64,000 nucleotides of DNA, taken from assembly GCA_021613335.1 (NCBI GenBank), contig JAJTWR010000231.1, positions 825,501 through 889,500 of the forward strand, given 5' to 3'. The notes below the pieces were generated by a model, which searched no databases, had not been told where the DNA came from, and saw nothing but the letters and a program-made list of their open reading frames with translations. Below are positions 10,795 through 21,800 of this stretch, in pieces; the first letter of the stretch is position 1; each line of letters opens with the position of its first letter. The translations under genes were made by a program, and so were the position numbers. This DNA comes from Whitmania pigra. Its lineage: Eukaryota > Annelida > Clitellata > Hirudinida > Haemopidae.

Positions 10795-11760
10795 CTACAA
10801 AGCCTTTCCTAAAACACTGAGCAATACAGTCAACAACAAAAACATAAAAATCTCCTCTCTGTATAAGAGCGTAATGACAGACTTATTCTTCTTTTCGGCC
10901 AAAAGCATCAACTCAAAGAAAGCCACTAAAACATGCAAAACATCGGGGAGCATCAAGCCTAGGTCACGGAGGATTTCAAAATCTTGTCCTCTGTTGTATA
11001 TGACATTACTAATGAACTGGTCAAGAGATGAAACAATTATGTGCACGAGGCTTATGTTCATGATCAGCAACAGTTTCCATGGCTTCATAACATTTTTTGA
11101 ATTAGCCAAATGAATGATCATTAGCGAGGACGCTGCTTCAGTAATTGAGAAAAACATCTGATGGTACCACTGCTGGTAAAATTCTTCGTTCAGGTACTGA
11201 AAAAAGTTCCACCACCCATAGTAATGTGGATATGTGCTAGATGCCAGCAGTGCTAACATATCCCACCTGATGAATTTTTGTTTTATTAGTGTGATGACTC
11301 TTTTAGATGTTTCATAAATGGCGACTATGCCGAGTATGACCATTACCCAAATCTTTAGAGTGACTGGAGTTGTATTAAAGTAGACATGTTTGTAGGTACT
11401 TAGAGGCCATTCGTATTTTCCTTTAAAATAATGTAGGATTTTGTAAGTGGGTCCGTTATGTTAATGGAAAAACTGACAAACCTCTAAAAATTGTATCAAA
11501 GCAGCTGCATGTACATGTTTGTCTGTCCACAGGAGGCTTGTTTACGGACCACATGTGATAAAAAGCACCTGTGAGCGATTCGATTCAAATTTCATTTAAC
11601 AGGATTCAAATGATCAACGTCCCCACTTACCGAGATGAAATACGGGTATCATAGATGCTATAACAATGCCAAATAGGCTCGCGATAACCTTATCTTTAAT
11701 TTGTGATTCCACACTTTTCGCATGCAGATCAGTCAATCGGTTTTCAACGTAATATTGCAT
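10795..11760 (-). CDS. Conserved-looking multi-pass membrane protein, function unknown
   Basis: Two exons, 11760-11631 and 11420-10795 (minus), join in phase across a 210-bp intron (donor GTAAGT) to give 251 residues. The first ATG follows a stretch without a better start, and the protein begins MQYYVENRLTDLHAKSVE. Hydrophobic segments are near residues 27-43, 62-80, 120-140, 150-170, 190-210 and 225-245, so about five or six membrane passes. Distinctive motifs are GKYEWPLSTYKHVYFNTTP, STYPHYYGWWNF and the histidine-containing helix FYQQWYHQMFF. These have the feel of a conserved family, but I cannot name it. No signal peptide is evident. It lies tail-to-tail with COX7C and upstream-to-downstream of USE1 on the same strand. 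Confidence 0.75.
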
Positions 11761-12128
11761 AGTGAAAATCTGATTTATCTCGACTTGTTTATCATCCAGG
11801 TAGCAAGAACACCTAACCTTATTTTGAAGACTTTTTTAAACCTTAAAATTAAACTTTTACAATGAACCTGATTTTTTTTAATATTAAAAAGCTTAATTCG
11901 GTTCAAAAATGCGACAGAAAAGTTCAGACTTCAACCTTGTTCTGCACCGTTGCCGCTCAAATGCTACGGCCAGAAGAAGCGAATATAAACACTAAACTCA
12001 TAAAACCGACGACCAAGTTTAGTGCGTCTTTTTCTCTCCCATATTATATCATATTCAATTCGACAAACACTCGTGGATGTTTAACTCCAAAATTTGTATT
12101 TACAATGTATAATATAATAAATGAGAAT

Positions 12129-13425
12129 TCATCTGTGTTTTGGGTAGATCTTCATGAAGATGACCATCCAAACAAAAGTTATCACCACCAGTATCAACAT
12201 AATCCAGATCCACCAACTGCACACCCTTTGTACATGATATTCCAATCTTTCGCTCTCAACTTTCAGTCTAGAAAAATTATCTTCTGCTTGTGCTGTCGAG
12301 TTTTGAAGTTTCTAAAATAAATAGTAAATAAATTATCACATATTATAAATAAGTTATTCTGCATGGCAGCAAATCTTTGGGATTTTGAACCATTTTGAAT
12401 TCCTCAAGTTTTCCTCTTTCAGCATGGTAACAATCAATTAACAATTAAATCACTATTGAAACTTGCCAACCTCTTTATCTTCTCTCACAATACGCCCTGC
12501 AAGTGTCACATTTTCTTTGAGACTTCTTGCAAGGTTGACCATCTCATCAGCAAATTTTTCCTGCATTTGTTGATGGTGTTTCATGACTGCATTCACATCT
12601 CCCTCAGGTAAATTAGATTTTCTAGATCTTAAAGAAGATTCAGCTGCAAATTATTAATCAATATCAATGCAAATTAGAAAAAAAATAATACATCAGACTT
12701 CTCAATTACAAAACTTTTAAGCATTACAACTCATTCTTTGCACTTAAAATGTGCCATATTTTATATAAACGGTAGCAATAATTAAATACAGACATGTTTC
12801 CAGAAGTTCCACTCTCATGTCTTTGAGATATTTTGCTTTCGTTCCAGTATGAATTTGGCGACTCAAGTTTCTTGAAAATAATTTCGAATTATCTTCAGTT
12901 GATTCCTGATAATCTAAGTCAATTCCTGGAGTCAACTGATTGATGGCTAGCACCTTTTCAGCCGCATCTGACTGCAAATGAATTTTAATTGTGAATCCAT
13001 ATTCTGAATTCATGAAACATGAATTTCTAAAAATTGTGCACAAACCATTTTGTTGGCTTCCAATACACCTACTAGTAAGTCAACTCTTCTTGTATAATCA
13101 ATCAAATCTTCATGCCGAGGCTGACTATTTCAACACAATTTTTATAAAATCAAATGCTTTAATAAAAATATGATACAACTTACTTCACACTCATTTTCTT
13201 TAATTGACACAAATATTCACGTAAAGTATCAACATACTGAAACAAGTTAAAGTAAATCTTAGTGTAAACAAACTTTTTCAATTAATATCTTCCGCATTCA
13301 AACAATACCTTTTCCACCCTCCAATCAAATGTGCTACCACTATCCTTCACCATGTTTTCACAGCGGTTTAGCAATCGAAAAAAATTAATTTCTGTACGTT
13401 TATCTCCTCCAAGTATGACTCTCAT
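12129..13425 (-). CDS. USE1: Vesicle transport SNARE USE1
   Basis: USE1 is the Qc-like SNARE of the ER that acts in Golgi-to-ER retrograde fusion with the Dsl1/NRZ tether, syntaxin 18, Sec20 and Sec22. Six exons on the minus strand (13425-13309, 13236-13184, 13124-13046, 12971-12794, 12643-12471, 12311-12129) give 260 residues; human USE1 has 259. The N-terminal motif EINFFRLLNRCENMVKD matches the family. So do VDLLVGVLEANKM, AKYLKDMRVELLE and the SNARE helix (HHQQMQEKFADEMVNLARSL through SRLKVESERLEYH). The central-layer residue is Asp198, as expected for USE1, and a C-terminal anchor spans residues 232-254 and ends YPKHR. The exon-4 donor (GTCTGT) is weak but is the only one that keeps phase. 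The gene is head-to-head with the RBM5-like gene. Confidence 0.95.
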
Positions 13426-13819
13426 TCTCAATGATACTGAAGCATCAACATTGGAATTGCATAAAATGATATACGAAACGTAAACTACCACAGCCACGAC
13501 AACTCGATAGTTACAAATTAAAATTAAAATTGCATTCAGAAATAATAAATGTTGTTTTTACATTTAATTTGTTTCTAGATTGTAAAAACATAATAAAAGT
13601 AAATAAAATAACATTTGGTTATACGGCCATGTCATTAGCAGGTGTTTGCTAATTTGATTTTGGCTATTATATTATTATATTAAACTTTAACAATTTTAAC
13701 ATATGGATAAGTAATTACTTACCTTTATTTCAAAAGAAATTTATTAATAGCAAAGATAGCTCTAGGTGATAGTGTTTCGTTCATCTCGATTTGGTGTTTT
13801 GGTATTTTAGTTGATCGCC
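13426..13819. promoter_or_regulatory. Probable shared promoter of USE1 and the RBM5-like gene
   Basis: Only 394 bp separate the divergent start codons of USE1 (minus) and the RBM5-like gene (plus). No element can be pinned down by eye. The inference rests on the head-to-head spacing alone. Confidence 0.45.
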
Positions 13820-16800
13820 ATGTCGTTTAACGGTTGCGGTTCTTATGGTGGATACGATGATCGATGTAATGATTTCGGAAATTACCGAGATAGATCTTAT
13901 GCAAGAGATATGTAAGTTTGGTTGTTTGCTTATAACAGAAGATTTTCATTAATCCTTTGCTACTGATGAATCTAAACTTTCATGGAACCAGATTCTATGG
14001 GTTGTGCCATAGATTCTTACATATTATATATTAATACTTTTTTTCAGAGATTATAGAAGAGATAGGCCAAGGAGAGGCGTTTACAATGGCATGGAAAGCA
14101 GAAGAGATGCATGGTACTCAGAAAGACACAATTCTGATCGACCAGATGATATTAGGCGGAAGAGGTCTTGGCAAGAAATTAGTCATAGATCTCCAAGAGA
14201 TGATTACGATGAGGTCAACATTTTATGACGTGCATGATTTATTGCTGTTCCTAATATTTGTATGGTTAATAGCAGGCAGATTTTCATGATGATGATGGTG
14301 AAGATGATATGTGCACTATCTTTGTTGGTGGGCTTCCAACCTTCATTGCAGAATCTGATGTGAGTTGGTTATTATATTGATATAGAATATATTTGTGTGA
14401 AGTCATTTCTTCATTTACAAGCAGAAAAATCATAGTGCTTTGTTAATAAATAGCTATTTGTGTTACTTTCTTAATCTTGATGATTATTAAATGGTTTATT
14501 TTCAGATTGAAGATAACTTAAATTCATTTGGACTGAGAGCAAAAGATATCCGAGTTGTTAAGAAGAAAGATCCTGGTTGGTGCTTTATTTATTGGTTTTA
14601 ATGTGCAAGGAAAATGATGTGTGGGAATTATCAAAATCATAAGAAATGCTGCACCAAAGATGTTTTAGAGTGATTTCTGAATGAAGGTTCATTGCTGGGA
14701 TGGGGTGTTTTTTTTTTGTGTAAGCAATTGCCCATGAACATGGAAGCACTTGCCATTATGACTTAGAATAATGTAAATGGCTAGCTTGTTTGCAATCGTC
14801 ATGTGACTGTGTGACATTTTCTCAAAACAGGTTCTAATCGGGGGTTTGCTTTTGTGGAGTTCTATAGTGCCTCAGAAGCACAGGAGTGGATGGACCAGAC
14901 AAAGGTCTTCAACTTCATATCCAAACACTTCTTTCTTTTTCTTCTGAGTTTTTGATCTTTGGAATATTTATTATGGGTTTGTAAATCCTCCTCAGCCAAT
15001 GGGAGTGATGGCCACAGCTACGTTCGGCAACAGCAACAACAAGTTATGGGAAATTGATGATTTCTTGTAATTGTTTCTGCTGGAATCTTGGACCAGAGAT
15101 GAATTTTTATGCTTTGTTGTAGCAAGACTGATATTGTGTTTATCACTTCAGTTACTCATGACAATAATAATGGGAAATGAAGAACGAACATTATGAATAG
15201 CATTTCCTTTTAGACACACAGGCTTTGTGTTTGCTCTCTGCCTGTGAGCAGTTTTTGTTGTAAGCATTGGCCATGCTGGCTTATGTGGCCAAATTTGCTG
15301 TGAATGGAATTTATTGTATTCTGTAAATGAGAAGGATGGTTGTAATGTTTAAATCATGTCCTTATCTAAATTATTCGAGCCTTAAATAGCCATTGGTAGA
15401 TCAAAATTGGTGATGCAAATTCTTTCTCGGGATATCCTTTCTGATCTCAAATAAACTCAAATAGGCAGTCTTCTTTAGGATGGGCCTAAACTTTACTTCT
15501 GGTATCATTAAAGGCATCATTATCTCATTTCATGATGTCTTGGATAAGCACCAGAGATTAAACTTAAGGCATTTGAGGGCTTCTTCATTAACTTTTAGAG
15601 CCAAGAGCTTAGGTAAATGTTGTGTCTTTCAGGGTGTTTTGAACTTTTGTGAGGGCATTAGTACCACATTGAGTGTTTCAAAGTCGTGGAATGAGAGAGG
15701 TAGGGAAGAGAAGTTGCCTAGGAGAAGCGAATCTCCTCCTCGGATAATAAACGACACCCCTCCCACCGTGTACAAAGGCGATTGGAAGTGTGTCAAGGTA
15801 TGTTCAAGTTTTTGGTTTTTCTGAAATTGTGGTATTAACAAGGTATCTTCACATAAAATTTTGCAGTGTGGCTGTATAAACTTCCGAAGAAGAGATAAAT
15901 GTTTCAAGTGTAAAATTGAAAGGCAAGGTTGTGATAAGTTTGATATTACTGTCAGCTTTATTTAAAAGTAGGGTTACATTGCTTTTCTTAATATTTCTCA
16001 CAGAGTCTGATTATGAGATAACTTCCCAAGATGGATCTGACTTTATTGGAATTGCTCCAACAGAAAGTTTGAATTTGCTAAATTAATTTTATTTTGCTTC
16101 TGATTAGTTCCAATAAACTGATTTTCTTTATTTACAGCTTTGCTTGTTAGAGGTCTCGGTCCGATAACTGACGAGGCTCGCATCAGGCAGGTGCTCTTCT
16201 ATGCAACAAAAGTCATGGCTAAAGACGTTTTTATAGCAAGGAACCCTATTGATCACTTGAGTGCTGGATTTGGTTTCCTATTAGTTAGCTGTCCAAATGA
16301 CAGTCTGACAGTATTGGATGCTCTGAGGGGTTCTGGTCATCCTTTGGAAGTTGATGGTTGTCCAGTCCAAGTCAACTTTTCCAAAATGAACTTCCTTAAT
16401 GTGTATGTGGTCCATGTTTATTTGCGCTCACTTGATTTGTTTGAATTTAAAAATAATTTGATATTGTGATAAGACGTGAGTATTATGGAATGACAGGATG
16501 GTCATGCTGTCGCACCGAGGATTTCTGGCAAAAAGTTTGAGCAACCAGGAAGAATCTACGATTCAGAAGGAGGAGGCTGAAGGTTTAGAGAAAAGTTGGT
16601 TGAAGTAAAATTATTAGTTGCAATATCACCTTTGTTGATTTTGTTGTTAGGCACTTCTAATGTTATGCTTATGGCAGCTCATAAATTAACTATTACATCT
16701 TTGCATAATTGCATCTTCAGATATACCCTTCCATGGAACAGCTGATAAAAAGGATATTGATTCTAAGGACAGCGATTTATTAGGTTCACTTTCTTACAAC

Positions 16801-18070
16801 ACTTGTTTATATTTCATGCATTCTAGTATTCTATTTACTGATATCCTAGTGATTGATCGATTGATGATGATTTACAGCATCGCCAGATACCAATAGGTAT
16901 GTATTTGATGAAACATCAGGCTATTACTATGATCCATCCACTGAACTGTATTATGATGCTGCTTCACAGGTATTGAAAGCTTTTTCCTTAGTTGAAAACT
17001 ATTTTTTAAAACTTATTTTTAATTTCCAACCTTTGCAGTATTTCTATGACAACAAAAAAGCTTGTTTCCTGTATTGGGATGGAAGGACCAGAAAATATGT
17101 TGAAGTACCACAAACACCGGAGTCTGGTCTGGCAGCTGGAGATGAGAACAATCACAAAGATCAAGCTCATCCTGATGCTTATCCAACAGATGAGAAAAAT
17201 ACTAAAGCTAAACAAGCTAAAAAGATTGCTCTGGTCAGTTAAAGTTTAACCAAATATGTGTTCTGAACCTATATTCATGCGGCATTGAACTTGATTCATT
17301 CCAAAAGGAGATGGAAAAGTGGGCCAAGCAGCAGAATGCTCAGAAGGAGGGTTCCTTCAAGAAGCCATTGCCTGTGACAAATGCCTTCAAGAAACCCAGT
17401 GCAGCTGATGCTGGATTCAAAGTTCTCACAAAAGTTGTTATTAAAGCAGCATGGTGGATTCAATTGGAAGTTATTTTTTACTTTGGATTTTTGCATTATT
17501 TTAGTCTGAAAAACCAAAAATTGATATAAAATTGGGCAAGGAAGAAAAGCCAAATGTTCTGGTGAGCCAAATTGAGCTTAATGCTTTGAAACATTGTTGA
17601 CTCACTAGTACCATCCTCTAGTCAAAACTTGTGGCCTCTTATGGAGATAGTGACTCAGAAGATGAAACCTCATCCAATCCTACGAAAGAGTTGGAATCGC
17701 TAGAAGAAAAGCTGACAGATTGGAACAAATTGACATGCCTGTTGTGCAAGAGGGTTTTCACCTCTCTGGATATTCTTAAGAAGCATAAAATACTATCTGA
17801 TCTCCACAAGGTACTTTTGATTCAGTCCACATAATTTGTAATCCTTATTCTATACTTCGATTAGGATCATATGTAATTGATGCATCTCACTTCTCAATTA
17901 ATTAGCCATTTCATTTATCTTGTTTACCTTTATATAACATGAAGTATTTCATTAAGCCATATTTCTATTATATTATATGAAATTATGATTGATATTATCA
18001 ATTTCTTCAATTTCAGACCAATCTCGAAAAATATAAGGAAAAATTGACCGGCAAAGTGACAGCTGCTTAA
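13820..18070 (+). CDS. RBM5/RBM10-type RNA-binding splicing factor lacking the G-patch
   Basis: This is a nuclear spliceosome-associated regulator of the RBM5/6/10 family. Seventeen exons give 634 residues: 13820-13911, 14048-14213, 14273-14359, 14506-14575, 14831-14904, 15633-15797, 15867-15927, 16004-16066, 16138-16402, 16497-16582, 16721-16783, 16878-16969, 17039-17233, 17308-17433, 17505-17561, 17622-17810, 18017-18070. Domain order: RS-like N terminus; RRM1 at about 99-185 (CTIFVGGLP, RGFAFVEF); RanBP2 zinc finger at 212-233 (W214, C216, C219, C230, C233); RRM2 at about 261-347 (LLVRGLGPI, GFGFLLV); OCRE domain at about 404-455 (DETSGYYYDPSTELYYD); C2H2 finger at about 590-615 (LTCLLCKRVF, HKILSDLH). 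Family members normally continue to a G-patch. This protein stops 17 residues after the finger, at a TAA that overlaps AATAAA. Exon 3 has a tandem acceptor (TAGCAG). Confidence 0.92.
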
Positions 18071-18074
18071 TAAA
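18069..18074 (+). terminator. Polyadenylation signal overlapping the RBM5-like stop codon
   Basis: The stop TAA (18068-18070) and AATAAA share bases. This argues that the transcript really ends here rather than continuing to a downstream G-patch exon. Confidence 0.6.
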
Positions 18075-18829
18075 CGAAATATATTTTATTCATTTATTTT
18101 TAAACCACAAAATATTCTTTAATACTATTTGTCTACAAGGACACAGTAGATTGACAATTTGCACAAGAGCTAAGCATCTAACATGACAAAAAATGATGAA
18201 AGTTTCCTATAGTCTGAAAGTTAGAATGGTTGCCAATTCTGTAAGAGGGACAGTCAATAGAAACAATATTGTATCTATCATAACTTATCATAAGTTGTCT
18301 TGTTTCACTTAGGGACAGAGCTAGAACTTAACAAACATCAGCAGTGTTTGTTAATCATTTGTGCTTTAAACATCAAGTACAAAACTCATGTCTAACGCTA
18401 GCGTAAATATAAACTTGAAACGTCGGATTGTTGGCTTGGTGTTATCACTTTTCTCATAACATCTGACAGGATGCTAGTGTTAGTTGGCTTTTATGGGGAT
18501 GAGATACTCCCTTTAATCTCGATCCTGTTCATTGGTATGGTCTGTCAAAAGAGAATCTAGATTGTGTTGCCATTTCTATTTGAGTTACAAAAATGTTCAC
18601 ACCTCGTGCTTGTCCTTCCAAGAAGTGTATTGGCAGCAGGAGAATGACTTGAACATCATATTTACTATCCCGCTTAATATTTTGCTGAAGATCGTTTCTA
18701 GTTAATCAGAAAAGATTTTAATGGGCCAGTTATCAAGCAATTGGCATACTTATAAATATCTACTTTGAGCATTGACGATGCCTCGGTTTTCTGGTGCTTG
18801 AGGTCTTACGGGCTTGAGTTTACCGCTTC

Positions 18830-21800
18830 TCATTGATGACTGCCAGTTGAAGTATATAATTTTGTAGATATTTTAAATAAGCGAATCGATAAGTCGTAAG
18901 GTTTTACTTGTAAGGACACTAATGAATTTTCTGAAAATAAACTTTCTCTCAAGTTGTCTGTGATGCGTTCTTCTTTATTTCCTTTGCCTGACCTTTCCAA
19001 GCTGTCTTGACTGCCATCACCTCCAAAGCCTGTGTCGTGTTGAGAGGTGTTATCGCTTGAGTCAACGTTTTCCTCGCAATCAATATTCGCCTAAAAATAT
19101 TAATAAAGGTGATTATTCGTCTTAATTTCGAGACTTGCACTTCTGGGTTTAAGTTCACTAACATTTTTGGCATGCTTGCCACTTCTGCTTTTATGAGTTG
19201 TCTCCTTCATGCCCTCGAAGTTTCGGTGCCGAGACAAATTTCCTCCTTCCGATCCTTTCTTTTGGTCTTTATCATGACGCCTGTGTCCTCTTTTAGAATC
19301 ACCACCATCTTCATTCTCTTCTGCAAATTTAATTTCTTCTTCGGCATGCTTTTTCTTTGACCTTTGAAGTTGGTACCAGTGAGGCCTATTGTCCAGGCAA
19401 CGCGAATCTGGTTCAGGCATTCAAGTCTTAAATTTTCACATCATTCACTGAAATTACTTTTGAATTCCAACCTGAAAGACTGATGAGTACTTCACCCAGG
19501 AATTGGTGATTTTTGAATTTATCAAAGTCCCACACTGAAATTTCCAAACTCTTTTGAGATATTTCTATTCTAGGAACACCCATGAAAACGAGGGTTTGAT
19601 GCCATTCGGGGTTTAAATTCCTCGAAATGTACTTTGTGCATCTCTTGTGGGCTTGACTTAAAAGAGCAAACGTTGAAGAAGTGACGAATCATGAAGTGAA
19701 AATGATAATTATAAAATATATACCTCGTGAGAGGAATAAGTTGGACTTTGACAAATGAGTCCAGCTGGTTTCTTGAGTCTAATGTTTGCAGTCCTTTAGC
19801 TTGAATGACATGGACGTTCAAAGTGCTGTCATAGGTATCGTAGCTCAGTTGCAACTGAAGATTGTGCACATATTTAAAGAACATTACTATGTCTTTAGAT
19901 TATACGTGAAGCTTTCAATCGTAACCTGGATTTCACCGTGAGTTGCCTCCATTTTATTCCTAGAATTCTGGAAAAATGTACGATTTAAAACGTTATCAAT
20001 GTCATATTATAATTTCTATATAATGTTGACGTTAAAGTGATCGAGTTGACTGCTAACGGGGCCACCGAGGGGAGTGGGATTATTACCAAATTGACGTAAT
20101 ATAGGATAGCCTGGCTCTCGATTGATTGATTTACTTGTGACTAGATAAAGAGTATTTCAAGGATATTGCTGAACACAACCAATTTCCAACTGAATAATTC
20201 CTTACGTAGCCATCCAGATTTCTTAAATGTTTGTCATTCTTTGATCGTGAGACCGCCTTTTCGTTGTGATAATCATAACTTTCGGTGTTAGGGAGGTTGT
20301 AGCATTCGTTTGGAGAACCTGCATCGCTTTTCGAGGAATTAGCAGAAGATAAAACACTGGATTCGGAAAAGAGATCCTGCTGGGACGATGTTGGTGAAAG
20401 TTGTGGTGAACAATACGGCTTGCTTATCTGTTTGCGAATTTCTCTGTCTGTAAATGTTCCTGGGTAGAAAGAATTTCACAATTTTTATGACAGTCACTTT
20501 TGTCAAGGAATCTGCATGTTACTTTGATGTTTGGGTGTTTATCGTCAAATGTACAACATATTTTACTAATGATATCTTTTAAAATATATTGTTATTATTT
20601 ATATATAAAACATGTAACATAAAACATAAAAAAATACATGCCAAATAAATATAATATTCATTAAGTTATGTGTTACTTCAATACACTAAAGCCATGAAAA
20701 TGGCATAAACATTCCCTCATGGGCTGCTCAAAACGGGCATGCATAAAAGTATCCGTTAATGGGTAAGTGATTAAATTATTTGCCCACTGCATTCCTCACT
20801 ATCGCTCTGGTTATCATTTCCTAAGAAGGATGTTTCACTATCTGTGTGCAGAGTGGACCTGATGCTGGACGGCTTTGAGGAAATGCTCGACTCGCTTGGA
20901 GTAAAAATAATTAGTAATTAATTAACCAGATAATAAATATGTTATCAATATTAATCATGTTTTTTCATGAGATAGTTTAGAAATAATCGTGGTAGAAATA
21001 TTTAGGAGAAATATGTTTCTTGTCACATCCATACTTTGCTCGAATAACGAGTTCGATTTCTCCATTTGAGTAGGACATGATCCTATCAATCTCCTCCTGG
21101 CTTTTTCCAGTCAATGGGTGTCCATTCCATTCCAACACTTGGTCGCCTGGAAACAATTAAATGGTAATTACATTATTTAATTAAAATTAAGATTGTTTTT
21201 AATATAAAACAACAAAATTAAAATTAAAATGGTTTTTTTAATGTAAAACAAGAATTCTACGTCTTGCATTAGCGCATACAAGTTTATTGTAATTGATACA
21301 ACAATGACAATGTGACAACCTTGAAAGGCATTTACAGTAACGACAATGATGACCAAAATTTAAACGTCGTGACTTATAAATAATTCGATATAAATTTTTT
21401 ATTGATTTGAGGATGTCAGGCATATCATTCAGTCCTTTAATCTGGTTGAGTTGATGACAAATAAAGCTCCTGCTCTATTTGATAAGAGAACATTTCCGAG
21501 TTCAATCGACTGTTTAATGAAAATATTGAACTTTTTTTGAGTTGATAAGGATAATGACAGGTTTAATTTTACTTTAGTTTTAATGTTTTCAGGTTTTCAC
21601 AAATTGTGAATGGCAATGAAATAATGAAATTAAAATTGTCATCAACGAGTTACCTTCACATAAATTAATTCATGTTTTTTTGAAAAGATTTATTCGAGAA
21701 AGAGTGAATTACCAATCCTTGTTTGCATTGGAAAGACACTAAAGTTTCGTCACAAGTAATCTCATGATTTTCATACGAATAATGAACTCTAGATTTACGA

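Noticed and set aside
14999..15071. Possible alternative exon (PMGVMATATFGNSNNKLWEI) after an AG in the RBM5-like gene
   Set aside because: It ends in a stop and would truncate RRM1. The joint from 14904 to 15633 restores the RRM, so this is at most a poison exon.
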